Notes: generated from the letters alone by a model not told the origin. 64,000 nt of DNA from Bradyrhizobium arachidis (GCF_024758505.1 NZ_CP077970.1:3472001-3536000), one strand, 5' to 3'. Shown: positions 36,691 through 46,923, counted from the stretch's first letter. Made by a program: numbers and translations.

Positions 36691-38943
36691 ATGGGTATCT
36701 TCGATGCGATGAACACGTCGGTGGGCGGCCTTCAGGCGCAGTCCTACGCGTTGCAGAACATCTCCGGCAACATCGCGAACTCCTCGACCACCGGCTACAA
36801 GGGCATCGGGACCAGCTTCGTCGATCTCATTCCCGACTCCTCCGTACCGAGCAAGCAGGTCGCGGGCGGCGTGACGGCCAACGCGAAAGCGACCATCACC
36901 ACGCAGGGTACGATCTCGTCCTCCAGCGTCGCCACCAACATGGCGATCACCGGCGACGGCTTCTTCTCGGTGCAGAAAGCGAGCGGCGTCGTCGACAACG
37001 TGCCGGTGTTCGACGGCGTCACCTATTACAGCCGCCGCGGCGACTTCCAGGTCAACGCCAACGGCAATCTCGTCAACGGCGCCGGCTACTATCTGATGGG
37101 TGTCGCGGTCGACCCGAAGACCGGTAACCCGACCGGCAGCGTGCCGACGGTGCTGCAGTTCCAGAACAACTTCGTTCCGGCGCAGGCGACGACCTCTATC
37201 CAGTACGCGGCGAACCTGCCGACGCAGCCGAATACGGTGGCGAGCTCGACCGCGACGCCCGGTTCGCTGCTGGCCGCCGGTGGACTCAATCCGTCGGATT
37301 ATGCCGCAAACCCGCTGGCGGTAGGCACCCCGCCGGCGCCCTATACCAACGCAACAGCTTCCGGCGCGGCAGCCACGGGCAACATCCGCTCGGCCTACTC
37401 GTCGACGACTGCAGTGGGCACGACCGCGCTCCAGAACAATTCCTCGGCTGCGGCATCGACGACCACGTCCCTCGATAATACCGCGGGCGTGCATCTCGCA
37501 TCGAGCATCCTCACCGGATTGAGCGGTCAAACGCTGACGATCAACGGCAACACGATCACCTTCAACAACGGCACCACCGTCACGCCGGCCGGCAGCAACA
37601 CCACGATCGGCCTCGGTGCGGGCACCACCGCGACAGTTGCCGACATCCTGAATGCGATCCAGTTGGCCGGCGGCGCCGGCGTCACGGCAACCCTGACCGC
37701 CAGCGGCAACATCCAGATCGTTTCTGGTGCAACGACGGACGTGGCGGTCGGCAGCGGCACGGCAGCAACAGCACTAGGTATCAGCAGCGTGACGCGCGGC
37801 GGCAACGTGCTGTCGACGCCTGCGATTTCGGGCGCCACGGTGCTGAGCGGTGCCGCAACGGCAGGCGGCGCACAAGTGCTCTCGTCGGGCTTTGCTGCCG
37901 GCGACACCATCACGGTCGACGGTCAGACGCTGACCTTCATGGCCTCCGGCGCCTCGGGTGCGAACCAGATCAATGTCACCGACAATATCACGACCTTGCT
38001 CGGCAAGATCGACGCTCTCTCCGGAGCCTCAGGATCCTCGGTCAGCGCCGGCGGTGTGATCACGCTCAACACCGGCACCGTCGCCAACCTGACGGTGTCC
38101 AGCTCCAACAGCTCCGCCTTTGCTGCGCTCGGCTTCACCTCGACCATCACCAAGAATCGCAACGGCGGCGGCACCGCCGGCACGGGGACCGTGATCGGCA
38201 ACGACATCGCCACCTTTACAAAGGAATCGATCAGCGGTGGGGCGGTGACCGCTTACAACGCGGCCGGCACGCCGGTGAACCTGCAATTGCGCTGGGCCAA
38301 GACCGACAGCGCCTCGCTCGGCACGGGTCACTCCGACACCTGGAACCTGTTCTATCAGACCGACCCGAATGCGACCGGCACGACGGTCGGTTGGGTCAAC
38401 ACCGGGCAGGCCTTCACCTTTGCCAGCGACGGCTCACTGACCTCGCCCACCGGTTCGGGCATCACCATCAACAACGTCAGCGTCAGCGGCCAATCGCTCG
38501 GCTCGGTCGCCTTCAACATCTCCTCGGGCGGCCTGACGCAATATGCGAGCACCAGCGGTGCGGTGACCATCAACACCATCACGCAGAACGGCTACGCCGC
38601 CGGTCAGCTTCGCTCGGTCGCCGTCAACAACAACGGCCTTGTGGTCGGCACCTTCTCCAACGGTCAGAACCTCGACCTCGCCCAGGTGACGCTGTCGCAC
38701 TTCAACGGCACCAACTACCTGAAGGCGCTGGACGGCGGCGCTTATGCCGTGACCGACCAGTCGGGTCCGGCGATCGCGGGTGCCTCGGGCAACATCTCAG
38801 GCTCCTCGCTTGAAGGCTCCAACACCGACATCGCCGACGAGTTCACCAAGCTGATCGTGACTCAGCAGGCCTATTCGGCCAACACCAAGGTCATCACGAC
38901 GGCGAACTCGATGGTGCAGGATCTCCTGAACGTGTTGCGCTGA
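36691..38943 (+). CDS. flgE: Flagellar hook protein FlgE with inserted repeat modules
   Basis: 750 residues, about twice the usual 400. N-terminal (MGIFDAMNTSVGGLQAQSY, NISGNIANSSTTGYKG) and C-terminal (FTKLIVTQQAYSANTKVITTANSMVQDLLNVLR) hook domains are standard. The extra mass is two modules (about residues 276-365 and 403-486) of the kind GxTLTxNGxTITF...GTTATVADILNAI, probably Pfam DUF1522, also present in FlgL and the flagellins. A GGAG at 36679-36682 fixes ATG 36691; the in-frame ATG at 36613 would leave no leader. A sigma-54 promoter precedes it. Confidence 0.9.
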   Translation: MGIFDAMNTSVGGLQAQSYALQNISGNIANSSTTGYKGIGTSFVDLIPDSSVPSKQVAGGVTANAKATITTQGTISSSSVATNMAITGDGFFSVQKASGVVDNVPVFDGVTYYSRRGDFQVNANGNLVNGAGYYLMGVAVDPKTGNPTGSVPTVLQFQNNFVPAQATTSIQYAANLPTQPNTVASSTATPGSLLAAGGLNPSDYAANPLAVGTPPAPYTNATASGAAATGNIRSAYSSTTAVGTTALQNNSSAAASTTTSLDNTAGVHLASSILTGLSGQTLTINGNTITFNNGTTVTPAGSNTTIGLGAGTTATVADILNAIQLAGGAGVTATLTASGNIQIVSGATTDVAVGSGTAATALGISSVTRGGNVLSTPAISGATVLSGAATAGGAQVLSSGFAAGDTITVDGQTLTFMASGASGANQINVTDNITTLLGKIDALSGASGSSVSAGGVITLNTGTVANLTVSSSNSSAFAALGFTSTITKNRNGGGTAGTGTVIGNDIATFTKESISGGAVTAYNAAGTPVNLQLRWAKTDSASLGTGHSDTWNLFYQTDPNATGTTVGWVNTGQAFTFASDGSLTSPTGSGITINNVSVSGQSLGSVAFNISSGGLTQYASTSGAVTINTITQNGYAAGQLRSVAVNNNGLVVGTFSNGQNLDLAQVTLSHFNGTNYLKALDGGAYAVTDQSGPAIAGASGNISGSSLEGSNTDIADEFTKLIVTQQAYSANTKVITTANSMVQDLLNVLR
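37531..37628 (+). repeat. 98-bp tract shared with flgL
   Basis: By eye, 37531-37628 in flgE equals 42024-42121 in flgL with a single base difference, while flanking DNA is only about 80% alike. It covers the most conserved module (LTINGNTITFNNGTTVTPAG...). This points to recent exchange or conversion between the two genes. Confidence 0.7.
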
Positions 38944-38985
38944 TCGGCTTCTCGACGCGTAACGTAACCAAAGGCGGCCAGTAAG

Positions 38986-40869
38986 ATGGGTTTGAGTTCA
39001 GCCCTAGCCAGTGCGATGAGCGGTCTGCGTGCCAACCAGGCTGCTCTGTCGATCGTCTCGTCGAACGTCGCAAACTCGCAGACGCCGGGTTACGTCACCC
39101 AGACGCCCAACCAGATCGAGGTCTCCACCGGCGATTTCGGATCGACGGTGGTGACGACCGGCGTCAGCCGGGATCTCGACAATTTCGTGCTGGGCCAGTT
39201 GCGCACCGAGACGGCCGGCAGCGGTTACGCCGACCAGATGGCCAACATTTTGAAGCAACTTCAGAACGTCTACGGCAATCCCGGCGGCAGCGGCACGCTT
39301 GAAACCGCGCTCAACACCTTCACCAACTCGCTCCAGGCGCTGTCGACCAGCGCCGGTTCCTCGTCGGCACAGACGGTCGCGCTGGCGGCGGCGCAGTCGC
39401 TGGCCCAGCAACTGAACGTCTCGACCAAGGGCATCCAGTCGCTGCGCTCCAATGTCGAGCAGGATCTCGGCACATCGGCGCAGCAGGCCAACGCGGCGAT
39501 GCAGAAGGTCGCCGACATCAACACCAAGCTCCAGGGCCTGGCGGCGAGCGATCCGTCCGCCGCAACCCTGATGGACCAGCGCGACCAGGCGATCAACACG
39601 CTGTCGAAATTCGTCGACGTGCGCGTCACCGTCGACGGATCGAACCAGGCCAACCTCTACACCACCACAGGCATCCAGCTTGTCGGCGCCGGGCTCGCCT
39701 CGCAGTTCACCTTTGCATCGGCCGGTGCACTGACGGCGACCTCGCTCTACAACATCGACCCGGCGAAATCGACCGTCGGTGCACTCAACATCAAGCTGCC
39801 GAACGGCTCGCAGCTCGACGTCGTCGCCAACAACGTGGTGTCCTCCGGCCAGATCGCCGCCGATCTCAAGCTGCGCGACCAGACGCTGGTGCAGGCGCAG
39901 AACCAGCTCGACCAGCTCGCTGCGACGATGTCGAGTGCGTTGTCCGACAAGACCACGGCAGGCACCGCGACCTCGACCGCGCCGGCGGGCTTCGATCTCG
40001 ACCTCGCGGGTTCTCTGCCGGGCAATACGGTCAACATCACCTATACCGACACCGCGACCAACACGCAGCGTCAGGTTACGCTGGTCAACGTTACCGATCC
40101 GGCGGCGCTGCCGCTCCAGAACGCCCCCAACGCCAACCCGGTGCAGGTCGGCGTCAACTTCTCCAACGGTATGGCCGCGATCGCGGCGGCGCTGAACAAT
40201 GCGTTGCCCAGCTCGCATCTGGCGTTCTCTGCGGCGCCGTCGCCCGCGACGGCCACGACGCTGCGCGTCACCGACGACGGCTCGGGCCTTGCCAAGATCA
40301 CGTCGACGTCCACCACCAAGACGATCTCGTCGCTGACATCCGGCAATCCGCAACTGGCACTGTTCACGGACGGCGGGCAGGCGCTCTATACCGGCGCGAT
40401 CACCTCGTCTGGTTCGCAGATGACCGGCCTTGCCGGGCGCATCGCGGTGAACACGGCGGTTTCAGCCGATCCGACCAGACTGTCGGTGTACAACACGTCG
40501 CCGGTGACGCCGGCCGGCGATACCACGCGTTCGGACTTCCTCTATTCGCAGCTCACCAACACGGTGTTCTCCTATTCGCCGCAGACTGGCCTCGGTTCCG
40601 CGAACCAACCTTTCACCGGCTCCGTCTCGAGCTACCTCCAGCAGTTCCTGAGTATCCAGAGCAATGCCTCGACCCAGGCGACGCAATTGCAGCAGGGCCA
40701 GAGCGTCGTGGTCTCGACGCTGCAGGCAAAGTTCAACTCGACCTCCAGCGTCAGTCTCGACACGGAGATGTCGAACCTGATCCAGCTTCAGAATGCCTAT
40801 GCCGCCAACGCCCATTTGATGTCGGTGGTGCAGAACATGATGAACACCTTGATCCAGGCTCAGATCTAA
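38986..40869 (+). CDS. flgK: Hook-associated protein 1 (FlgK)
   Basis: 627 residues. N-terminal flagellar-rod-like motif (ALSIVSSNVANSQTPGY) and a C-terminal coiled helix (SLDTEMSNLIQLQNAYAANAHLMSVVQNMMNTLIQAQ) typical of FlgK. It joins hook and filament. The central part (about 330-490) is an insertion without the DUF1522-like signature seen in its neighbours. It is 42 bp after flgE and 17 bp before flgL, so the three are likely one transcript from the sigma-54 promoter. Confidence 0.9.
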   Translation: MGLSSALASAMSGLRANQAALSIVSSNVANSQTPGYVTQTPNQIEVSTGDFGSTVVTTGVSRDLDNFVLGQLRTETAGSGYADQMANILKQLQNVYGNPGGSGTLETALNTFTNSLQALSTSAGSSSAQTVALAAAQSLAQQLNVSTKGIQSLRSNVEQDLGTSAQQANAAMQKVADINTKLQGLAASDPSAATLMDQRDQAINTLSKFVDVRVTVDGSNQANLYTTTGIQLVGAGLASQFTFASAGALTATSLYNIDPAKSTVGALNIKLPNGSQLDVVANNVVSSGQIAADLKLRDQTLVQAQNQLDQLAATMSSALSDKTTAGTATSTAPAGFDLDLAGSLPGNTVNITYTDTATNTQRQVTLVNVTDPAALPLQNAPNANPVQVGVNFSNGMAAIAAALNNALPSSHLAFSAAPSPATATTLRVTDDGSGLAKITSTSTTKTISSLTSGNPQLALFTDGGQALYTGAITSSGSQMTGLAGRIAVNTAVSADPTRLSVYNTSPVTPAGDTTRSDFLYSQLTNTVFSYSPQTGLGSANQPFTGSVSSYLQQFLSIQSNASTQATQLQQGQSVVVSTLQAKFNSTSSVSLDTEMSNLIQLQNAYAANAHLMSVVQNMMNTLIQAQI

Positions 40870-40886
40870 CCGGCAGGCTCTGAAAC

Positions 40887-43199
40887 ATGTCGATCAGCAG
40901 CATCAACTATTCCTCGTCGATTCTCGGCGCGCAGGTCCGCAACATCAACCAGCAGCTCACCGATCTGTCGACGCAGCTCTCCACCGGCAAGCTGTCGCAG
41001 AGCTATTCCGGCATGGGCACCAACGAAGGCTTTGCGATCGCCTCGCGGGCGCAGCTGTCCAACATCGCGGCCTATACCGACACGATCACCAACGTGAATG
41101 TCAGCATCAACCTCGCCAACACGGCCTTGCAGGCGCTGACGACCATTCGCAGCAACACGCAGACTGGCGCTGCGAACACCGCGCAGGACCTCAACGTCAA
41201 CGGACAGACGATCGCGCAGAACACGGCGGCGGCCCAGTTCGGCTCGATGGTCGGCGTGCTGAACACGCAGACCGGCAACCGCTATCTGTTTTCCGGGACG
41301 GCCTTCAATACGCAGCCGGTGACCAACGCCGGCGACATCATCAACGGCACCACGACCCAGGACGGCTTCAAGACCGTGATGGCCGAGCGCCAGGCGGCTG
41401 ACCTCGGCACCAACGGCATGGGACGGCTGGTTCAGACGCAGCCGACCCCAAGCTCCATCAACGTGGCCGAGGACTCCGCCACGTCGCCGTTTGGCCTGAA
41501 GCTCAAGGCGGTCTCCTCGACGCTGACCGGCGCGACCTTGACCGGCCCGAGCGGATCGCCCGTATCGTTTTCGGTCGATCTCAACGGCAACAATCCCGCC
41601 GACGGCGACAAGCTCAGCGTCCAGTTCACGCTGCCGGACGGCACGACCGAGCAGATCGATTTGACCGCGAGCAGCAAGACGCCGACGCCCGTGGGCAGCT
41701 TCGCGATCGACACCACGACGCCGGCCAACACGGCGACCAACCTCAACAACGCGCTGAACATCGCCATCAAGAAGCTCGCCGGCACCTCGCTGGTCGCGGC
41801 ATCAGCGATTACGGCGGGCGACAATTTCTTCAACACGGTGGGGTCGACGACCGCGAATGCGGCGGCCACCGGCAATCTGCGCTCGGCCTATACCTCCACG
41901 ACTGCGACTGGCTCGGTCGCCTTGCAGGACAACGCAGCGGTCGCGGCAGCCTCGACCACCTCACTCGATGCGACCGCAGGTAACCATCTCGCTTCGGGCA
42001 TCCTCACCGCGCTCGGCGGGACGACGCTGACGATCAACGGCAACACGATCACCTTCAACAACGGCACCACCGTCACGCCGGCCGGCAACAACACCACGAT
42101 CGGCCTCGGTGCGGGCACCACGGCGACGGTTCAAGACATCCTGACTGCGATCCAGACCGCCGGCGGCGCTGGCGTCACCGCGACGCTGAGTCCCAGCGGC
42201 AACATCCAGATCTCCACCGGCACCACCACCGACGTCTCCGTCACCGGGGGCGCGGCAGCGACGGCGCTGGGCATCAGCAGCGTGGCGCGCGGCGGCAACG
42301 TGCCGTCGACGCCTCCGATCACCGGCTCAACCGTGCTGAGCGGTACTGCGACGGCGGGCGGCCCGGAAGTGCTCTCATCGGGCTTCGCGGCCGGCGACAC
42401 CATCACGGTCAACGGTCAGACTCTGACGTTCATGACCTCGGGCGCCACCGGCCCAAACCAGATCAACATTACCGACGACGTGACAACTCTGCTCGGCAAG
42501 ATCGACCAGATCACCGGGACCTCGAAGCCGTCGACCATCCATGGCGGCGTGATCACGATCAACACCGACGACCCCGGCAGCCTGAACATCACGAGCTCCA
42601 ATGCGAGCGCGCTCGGATCGCTCGGCTTCTCCTCGACCACGATCACGGCGGCGAAGGCGCCGCTGCGGGTCGGTTCATCGCCCGCGGGATCGGCCACGAC
42701 GCTCGTCAACGGCACGGCCAACACCGTCAGATGGTACAACGGCAATGACGGGCCGGGCTCGGCGCGCTCCACGGCGGTGGCCCGGGTCGACGACTCCATC
42801 ACGGTCCAATACGGCGCGCAGGCCGACGAGGATGCGATCCGGCGGCAATTGCAGGCGATCGCCGTGTTCGGAACGTTCTCGACCTCGACCACGGGGCAAT
42901 ACTCCGGCGGTGCGGTCGCAGCCCTGAGCCAGAGAACGGCGCAGGCGCTGACCCAGCAGCCCGGCCAGCAGCGCATCGAGGACATCCAGACCGATATCGC
43001 GATGTCCCAGAATACGATGAAGGACGCGACCACGCGCCAGACCCAGGCCAAGGCGCAGCTCCAGACCATCATCGACCAGGCTGAGTCGGCCTCGCCCGAT
43101 CAGGTCGCCAGCGAAATCCTGTCGCTCCAGAACGCCCTCCAGGCCTCCTACCAGACGACCGCCAGCCTGGCGCAGTTGTCGCTCGTGAAGTTCCTCTGA
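40887..43199 (+). CDS. flgL: Hook-associated protein 3 (FlgL) with inserted repeat modules
   Basis: 770 residues, over twice the usual 300-350. The N-terminus (QVRNINQQLTDLSTQLSTGKLSQSYSGMG) and C-terminus (QNALQASYQTTASLAQLSLVKFL) are flagellin-like junction-protein helices. A large central insertion (about 200-600) contains two DUF1522-like modules (residues about 376-460 and 503-588), strikingly close to those of FlgE in protein and DNA. It sits between FlgK and the filament. Confidence 0.88.
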   Translation: MSISSINYSSSILGAQVRNINQQLTDLSTQLSTGKLSQSYSGMGTNEGFAIASRAQLSNIAAYTDTITNVNVSINLANTALQALTTIRSNTQTGAANTAQDLNVNGQTIAQNTAAAQFGSMVGVLNTQTGNRYLFSGTAFNTQPVTNAGDIINGTTTQDGFKTVMAERQAADLGTNGMGRLVQTQPTPSSINVAEDSATSPFGLKLKAVSSTLTGATLTGPSGSPVSFSVDLNGNNPADGDKLSVQFTLPDGTTEQIDLTASSKTPTPVGSFAIDTTTPANTATNLNNALNIAIKKLAGTSLVAASAITAGDNFFNTVGSTTANAAATGNLRSAYTSTTATGSVALQDNAAVAAASTTSLDATAGNHLASGILTALGGTTLTINGNTITFNNGTTVTPAGNNTTIGLGAGTTATVQDILTAIQTAGGAGVTATLSPSGNIQISTGTTTDVSVTGGAAATALGISSVARGGNVPSTPPITGSTVLSGTATAGGPEVLSSGFAAGDTITVNGQTLTFMTSGATGPNQINITDDVTTLLGKIDQITGTSKPSTIHGGVITINTDDPGSLNITSSNASALGSLGFSSTTITAAKAPLRVGSSPAGSATTLVNGTANTVRWYNGNDGPGSARSTAVARVDDSITVQYGAQADEDAIRRQLQAIAVFGTFSTSTTGQYSGGAVAALSQRTAQALTQQPGQQRIEDIQTDIAMSQNTMKDATTRQTQAKAQLQTIIDQAESASPDQVASEILSLQNALQASYQTTASLAQLSLVKFL
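42024..42121 (+). repeat. 98-bp tract shared with flgE
   Basis: Counterpart of 37531-37628 with one mismatch (A for G). See that entry. Confidence 0.7.
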
Positions 43200-43208
43200 G
43201 GGCGTCCG

Positions 43209-43227
43209 TTAAGGTCCCGTTAACCAT
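43209..43227 (+). promoter_or_regulatory. CtrA-type box before the glycosyltransferase cassette
   Basis: Perfect TTAA-N7-TTAA with the extended half TTAACCAT, immediately after the flgL stop and 48 bp before the glycosyltransferase start at 43275. It suggests the four-gene cassette has its own cell-cycle promoter rather than only read-through from flgL. Confidence 0.6.
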
Positions 43228-43274
43228 GCCTCTTTACCTCTTGGTGAGGAATTGGGGCGCGTGGGGAGCCGTCG

Positions 43275-44057
43275 ATGTCGGAGCGGATGCAACTGGTCGT
43301 AGCCACGCCGTGTTTCGGCGGGCAGGTGTCGAGCATTTATGCGAGTTCGATCTTCGCGCTGCAGCGCGCCGTGCACGGCATGTCCAATCTCGAGCTCAAG
43401 GTGCTCTTGCGCGACGGAGACGCGCTGATCACGCGGGCGCGGGCCAATCTGGTCGCGATGTTCCTCGACGATCCCAAGGCGACGCATTTCCTGTTCGTCG
43501 ACGCCGATATCGGATTTAAGCCCGAGCAGGTGTTCCGGCTGATCGAATGCGGTGCCGACGTCGTGGCCGGCTGCTACCCGATCAAGCGGGTCAACTGGAA
43601 TAAGGCCAAGCGGGCGATCGAGGCGGGGCGGGCGGACGTTGCGGCGGCCTCGCTGGACTACGTGCTCGAGATCGAGGACCCCGACCGCATCGTGGTGGTC
43701 AACGGCTTTACGCGCGTGCGTTATGCGGGCACCGGATTCCTGATGATCCGGCGTCACGTGCTGGAGGCGATGTGCCGCCATCCTGACTACGCGAACCTGC
43801 AATTCTTCCGCGAGCATTCGCACGACACGCTGGCCGCGAGCCGCAACCGCTTCGCACTGTTCGAGTGCATGATCGACCCCGCGACCGGCACCTATCTCTC
43901 CGAGGACTTTGCCTTCTGCAAGCGCTGGACCGACATCGGCGGCGAGATCTGGGCCGACATCCAGAGCTCGCTCGATCACGTCGGGCCCTCGGTATTCCAC
44001 GGCGACATCGCCTCGCAATTCGCGGCGGCGCCGGCCGTAGCCGCCGATGCCGCGTGA
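43275..44057 (+). CDS. GT-A-type glycosyltransferase-like protein
   Basis: 260 residues, no signal peptide or membrane segment. A nucleotide-sugar-binding core is suggested by TRARANLVAMFLDDPKATHFLFVDADIGF, with the DxD pair at Asp76 and Asp78, and an acidic stretch YLSEDFAFCKRW later. The fold resembles Anp1-like or GT2-like enzymes. Placed between hook-junction and flagellin genes and behind a CtrA box, it is a candidate for sugar attachment to flagellin or another filament part. GGGGAG upstream supports the start. The target is inferred from context only. Confidence 0.7.
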   Translation: MSERMQLVVATPCFGGQVSSIYASSIFALQRAVHGMSNLELKVLLRDGDALITRARANLVAMFLDDPKATHFLFVDADIGFKPEQVFRLIECGADVVAGCYPIKRVNWNKAKRAIEAGRADVAAASLDYVLEIEDPDRIVVVNGFTRVRYAGTGFLMIRRHVLEAMCRHPDYANLQFFREHSHDTLAASRNRFALFECMIDPATGTYLSEDFAFCKRWTDIGGEIWADIQSSLDHVGPSVFHGDIASQFAAAPAVAADAA

Positions 44058-44066
44058 GCCTCGCCG

Positions 44067-45677
44067 ATGAATGCCGGTGCGTCCCGTTTGCGTCCTGCGG
44101 ATGGTCCGCGCTATCGCTTGCGCGATCTCTTCACGCCGCTCGAGACGCTGCTCGCGTCCGGCGGTGACGTCCGCCTCGCGCTCGATCCGCAAAGTCGCCT
44201 GAACGCCTATGGCTGTGCGCCGGTGCCGTCCGACGAGGTTTGGAACTTCGCGTCCTCGACCGCTTCGTCGATCTCCGAGTCCGCCTATGAGCGGGCCGCG
44301 CTGGCGCGCGAAGAGCTCGTCCACAAATCGCTGTTCGACGAGGTGGACGTCGCTTTCGATGCCCGCGTCGAGGACATGCGCGACGAGCTGCGCAGCCATC
44401 TGCAGATTCCGCCGCGGGTTGACGTGGTGTTCTCGCCCTCGGGCACCGACTCCCAGCTTCACGCGCTGTTCCTGGCGCGCGCCGCGCTCGGCCGTCCGCC
44501 GGTGGCGATCGTCGTCGGCTCCGATCAGACCGGAAGCGGCGCGGCTGCAACCGCGCGCGGACATCATTTCAGCAGCCTAACGGCGAGCGGCGTCTCGGTG
44601 CGCAAGGATGCTCCGATCGCAGGTCTTGCCGGTGATTCCATCGCGCTGCCGCTGCGCGATGCCGTCCCCGTCATCGCTCAGCGCCGGGATGCCGATGCCG
44701 AGATCTTGCGGGCGATCGAAACCACGGTCGCGCGGGGCGCGCCGGTGCTGCTTCAGATCATGGACTCCTCGAAGCTCGGCTGGCGTGCGCCGAGCGACGC
44801 CTGCCTCGATGAGATCGCGCGGCGCTGGCCCGGCAAGGTCAAGATCGTCGTCGATGCCTGCCAGATGCGGCTCGGGCGCCGCCGGCTGCGTTTCTATTTG
44901 GACCGCGGCTACATGGTGCTGGTGACCGGTTCGAAATTCTTCGGCGGACCGGCCTTCAGCGGCGCGTTGCTCGTGCCAAAGGGATTTTCGCGCGCGCTCG
45001 ACCAGGATGCGGAGATTGCGCCGGGTTTCTTCGACTATGCGAGCCGTAGCGATTGGCCGAAGGGCTGGCCTGCGCTCAGATCCCGTTTCGAGAGCCGGCC
45101 GAATTTCGGCCAGTGGCTGCGCTGGGAAGCGGCGCTGAGCGAGATGGCCGCCTACTATGCAGTGCCCGGTGCATTCCGCGCCCGCGCGCTGGCCGAGCTT
45201 GAGGCCGGCATTGACAGCATGATCGCGCTGACGTCGTCGCTCAGTGCGGTGTCCGCGCCGCGGCAGACCGGCGTCGATGACGAGGAATTCGCCCACGCCA
45301 CTATCTTTCCGTTCACGCTGCTACGGCAGGGCAAGCCGATCCCGATCGCCGACACCAGCGCCATCTATCGCGCGCTCGCACGCGACATGAATGGCGACAT
45401 CGACGGCAGCGCTGCAGACCGCGAGGTCGCCGCGCAACGCTGCCTCGTCGGTCAACCGGTGCGGATCGATCTGCCCGATGGCACGCCGCACGCCGCGCTG
45501 CGGCTCTGCGTCGGCGCGCGGCTGGTGACCGAGGCCTGGTCGCCGGACGCAGCAAAAGCGCAGCGCAATCTGCAGCACATTCTCGATCGCATCGCCCATG
45601 TGATCGTGAAGATCGAGCTGTTGCTGGGCCGCGCTGACGGCGCGGCGCAAGTGACGACGTCTGTTTCCGGAGTTTGA
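44067..45677 (+). CDS. PLP-dependent fold-type I enzyme of unknown reaction
   Basis: 536 residues. Asp263 (VVDACQMR) and the predicted Schiff-base Lys290 (VTGSKFFGGPAFSGALL) are the PLP site of class V aminotransferase/desulfurase-like proteins. The N-terminal part contains FSPSGTDSQLHALFLARAA, a typical cofactor phosphate-binding region. It could be an aminotransferase, a lyase or a retro-aldol type enzyme; nothing in the sequence decides. It begins 9 bp after the glycosyltransferase stop and its own stop is 1 bp before the ATP-grasp start, so the genes are tightly coupled. Confidence 0.72.
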   Translation: MNAGASRLRPADGPRYRLRDLFTPLETLLASGGDVRLALDPQSRLNAYGCAPVPSDEVWNFASSTASSISESAYERAALAREELVHKSLFDEVDVAFDARVEDMRDELRSHLQIPPRVDVVFSPSGTDSQLHALFLARAALGRPPVAIVVGSDQTGSGAAATARGHHFSSLTASGVSVRKDAPIAGLAGDSIALPLRDAVPVIAQRRDADAEILRAIETTVARGAPVLLQIMDSSKLGWRAPSDACLDEIARRWPGKVKIVVDACQMRLGRRRLRFYLDRGYMVLVTGSKFFGGPAFSGALLVPKGFSRALDQDAEIAPGFFDYASRSDWPKGWPALRSRFESRPNFGQWLRWEAALSEMAAYYAVPGAFRARALAELEAGIDSMIALTSSLSAVSAPRQTGVDDEEFAHATIFPFTLLRQGKPIPIADTSAIYRALARDMNGDIDGSAADREVAAQRCLVGQPVRIDLPDGTPHAALRLCVGARLVTEAWSPDAAKAQRNLQHILDRIAHVIVKIELLLGRADGAAQVTTSVSGV

Positions 45678-45678
45678 G

Positions 45679-46923
45679 ATGCAGCACTTTTCCGATCCGC
45701 ATCGCCTGACCGCGCCGCAATTCGCGGACCGCATCGGCTTCGCGCGGCTGACGCATCAGGCTTTTGACGGCGTCGACCTGCGTCCGTTGCGCGATCGGCT
45801 CGTTGCCAAGATCGCCGATGGTACTGCGCAGGCAGGCGAGGGGCTCGATCTGTCGCTGATCGCCCAGCTCCTCGGCGACAAGGAGGGCGGGCTTGCGATC
45901 CAGGCGGAAGTGCTCGCCTTCCATCAACTGTTCCGCTCGCCCTGCGCCGTGACGAAACCGGCACTGCGTGTGCTTGCGCTTGCGGCGGCGATCGACATGG
46001 GCGGCAACACGCCGATCGAATTTTTGCTCGAAGGATCCGAGATCGAGCTGCTGACGCTCTATGTGGTGAAGGACGTCGGTCTGCCCGAGCCGCTGCCGGA
46101 TCACGACGTCGCCATCGTCGTGGCATCCGACTCCGAAGAGTGTCGCGAGGCACTCGCGTCGATCGACAATGCCGCATCGCGCTGGCCGCGGCCGCTGCTC
46201 AATCGTCCGGACCGCATCGCCAATCTCGATCGCGACAAGCTCTACCGCCTGCTTGCGGACATTCCGGGGCTCGACATTCCCGCAACGATCTGCGCCATGC
46301 GCTCGCAATTGACGGCACTTGCGGCTGGCGAGATGCGTTGCGGCGACATCGCCGACGAACTTTGCTTTCCGATGATCGCGCGCCCGCGCGGATCGCATGC
46401 CGGCGTCGGCCTCGCCAAGATCGACGATGCCGCTTCGCTCGCAAGCTATCTGACCGAACGAAGCGAGCAGGAGTTTTTCGTCGCGCGCTTCGTCGATTAT
46501 GCGAACGCTGACGGTCTCTACCGCAAATATCGTCTCGCCATCGTCGACGGCCGCCCTTACGCCTGTCACATGGCAATCGCGGATCGCTGGGACATATGGT
46601 ACCTCAATGCCTACATGGCGTTCAGCGAGGAGAAGCGCGCCGAAGAGGCGGCCTTCATGCACGACTTCGACGACGCGTTTGGTCGTCGCCATCGCGCTGC
46701 GCTCGACGAGATGAGCCGGCGCGTCGGGCTCGACTATTTCACCATCGACTGTGCCGAGAATAGCGACGGCGAGCTCCTGATCTTCGAGGCCGACAACACG
46801 GCAGTCGTGCACAACATGGATTCGCCGGACGTGTTTCCTTACAAACAGCCGCAGATGCGCAAGATCTTTGCTGCGTTCACTGCGATGCTGGCGCGTCACG
46901 CGAAAGCCGGGAGCCAGGCATGA
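45679..46923 (+). CDS. ATP-grasp ligase-like protein
   Basis: 414 residues. The C-terminal half is an ATP-grasp domain: lysine/arginine-rich nucleotide lid (FPMIARPRGSHAGVGL, residues 230-244), the YRKYRLAIVDGRPYACHMAI strands, and metal ligands Asp357 (YFTIDCAE), Glu370 and Asn373 (LLIFEADN). This is the layout of RimK/D-Ala ligase-like enzymes that join a carboxylate to an amine through an acyl phosphate. The N-terminal 170 residues are unlike known domains. Between two PLP enzymes, it may link the amine one of them makes to an acid or protein. Confidence 0.72.
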   Translation: MQHFSDPHRLTAPQFADRIGFARLTHQAFDGVDLRPLRDRLVAKIADGTAQAGEGLDLSLIAQLLGDKEGGLAIQAEVLAFHQLFRSPCAVTKPALRVLALAAAIDMGGNTPIEFLLEGSEIELLTLYVVKDVGLPEPLPDHDVAIVVASDSEECREALASIDNAASRWPRPLLNRPDRIANLDRDKLYRLLADIPGLDIPATICAMRSQLTALAAGEMRCGDIADELCFPMIARPRGSHAGVGLAKIDDAASLASYLTERSEQEFFVARFVDYANADGLYRKYRLAIVDGRPYACHMAIADRWDIWYLNAYMAFSEEKRAEEAAFMHDFDDAFGRRHRAALDEMSRRVGLDYFTIDCAENSDGELLIFEADNTAVVHNMDSPDVFPYKQPQMRKIFAAFTAMLARHAKAGSQA

